Shown here: positions 63,566-64,000 of the stretch, in pieces
How positions within the stretch are numbered: position 1 is the first letter of the stretch
Layout: each line of letters starts with the position of its first letter
Source: Gordonia sp. KTR9
GTDB taxonomy: Bacteria; Actinomycetota; Actinomycetes; Mycobacteriales; Mycobacteriaceae
DNA length: 64,000 bases
NCBI RefSeq assembly: GCF_000143885.2
Contig: NC_018581.1
Location: 3,596,001-3,660,000 of the forward strand
Reading direction: 5' to 3'
Notes under the pieces: model-generated
The model's input: only the letters and a program-made list of their open reading frames with translations
What the model was told of the DNA's origin: nothing
Databases searched by the model: none
Program-made: the position numbers and the translations under genes

Positions 63566-64000
63566 GTGAATGAGAGCAATTCAGCGTTCATCGACGAGAT
63601 GGATGCGGGAATCATCCGCTCGCTGTTCCATCGACCACGGGCAACCGTGGTCGGTGTCGCAGAAGCTCTAGCGGTCTCGAGGAGCACGGTCCAGACGCGT
63701 CTGGCTCGCCTCGAGGCAATGGGGATCCTCGGCTACGGAAGCCTGCACCGCATACCGGCCCTGCTCGGGTACGGAATCACGGCGTTCATCGCCATTGAAG
63801 CGCGGCAATCTGACTCCGATCATCTTTGTGCTGACCTTCGGCGTATACCCGAAGTGGTCGAAGCGTACGCCATGACAGGTGCCGACGACGTTCTCTGCAA
63901 AGTGGTCGCCCGCAGTACCGCCGACCTCGGACGGATAGCCCGCCGCATAGCCGAATGCGATGTTGCGCAACGCGTGAGGACGTCGGTCATAGTTGCTGAC
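63566..64000 (+). CDS. Lrp/AsnC-family regulator, 5' part
   Basis: Partial, open to the right edge; 145 residues visible. Reads MNESNSAFIDEMDAGIIRSL then RATVVGVAEALAVSRSTVQTRLARLEAMGILGYGSL (helix-turn-helix) and GYGITAFIAIEARQSDSDHLCADLRRIPEVVEAYAMTGADDVLCKVVAR (AsnC ligand domain). GTG 63566; in-frame ATG at 63599 is possible. Second Lrp-type regulator within 7 kb; its target may lie beyond the window. Paralogous to 57025-57498. Confidence 0.85.
   Translation, partial: MNESNSAFIDEMDAGIIRSLFHRPRATVVGVAEALAVSRSTVQTRLARLEAMGILGYGSLHRIPALLGYGITAFIAIEARQSDSDHLCADLRRIPEVVEAYAMTGADDVLCKVVARSTADLGRIARRIAECDVAQRVRTSVIVAD

Overview
High-GC actinobacterial chromosome segment. The core gene order (dnaG, dgt, glyS, smtB-zur, uppS, recO, era, ybeY, phoH, rsmE, dnaJ2, hrcA, hemW, sulfite-reductase operon) and the protein sequences match the mycolic-acid bacteria (Mycobacteriales). 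The accD6 tail, a FadD5-type ligase, an Mce-associated-like membrane protein and a KstR-type box fit Gordonia, Rhodococcus or a relative. The genus is an inference from memory; no search was possible.

Layout. 1-14.7 kb: the 3' end of accD6, a DUF3145 protein, a serine hydrolase, a lipid/alcohol module (Zn alcohol dehydrogenase, FadD5-like acyl-CoA ligase, crotonase, divergent double-domain TetR), an Mce-associated-like protein, two small enzymes, an IS3-family element with long imperfect terminal repeats, and an HxlR/quinone-oxidoreductase pair. 14.8-20 kb: tRNA-Asn, a probable biuret/allophanate operon (allophanate-hydrolase-type amidase, BiuH-type cysteine hydrolase, NCS2-type permease, GntR regulator) and a CAU tRNA. 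20-44.6 kb: conserved housekeeping genes for replication initiation, dNTP hydrolysis, translation, zinc regulation, cell-wall lipid carrier synthesis, ribosome maturation and heat shock. It also holds an aberrant pyruvate-kinase-like protein and a degenerate cytidine-deaminase-like protein. 44.7-50.4 kb: the assimilatory sulfate operon (sulfite reductase, APS reductase, cysD, cysN, sirohydrochlorin chelatase), preceded by a tiny leader ORF and a hairpin that reaches the Shine-Dalgarno sequence.

50.5-64 kb is accessory. A four-gene set (LeuC-like, LeuD-like, RraA-like aldolase, 1168-residue 2-oxoacid:ferredoxin oxidoreductase) is divergent from an Lrp/AsnC regulator and near a MatC-like carboxylate transporter. 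An IclR-controlled CaiB-crotonase-CaiB operon follows, then the start of another Lrp/AsnC gene. The first set reads as an uncharacterised organic-acid or keto-acid route: import, hydratase/isomerase, aldol cleavage, then oxidative decarboxylation to an acyl-CoA. It and the sulfur-operon leader are the two most interesting items here.

Most genes are in tightly overlapping operons (ATGA junctions). Several starts lack a Shine-Dalgarno sequence and have a TAnnnT hexamer exactly 6 nt upstream, as in leaderless transcription. No CRISPR array, rRNA, prophage or replication origin was seen. No stretch over 300 bases lacks a feature.
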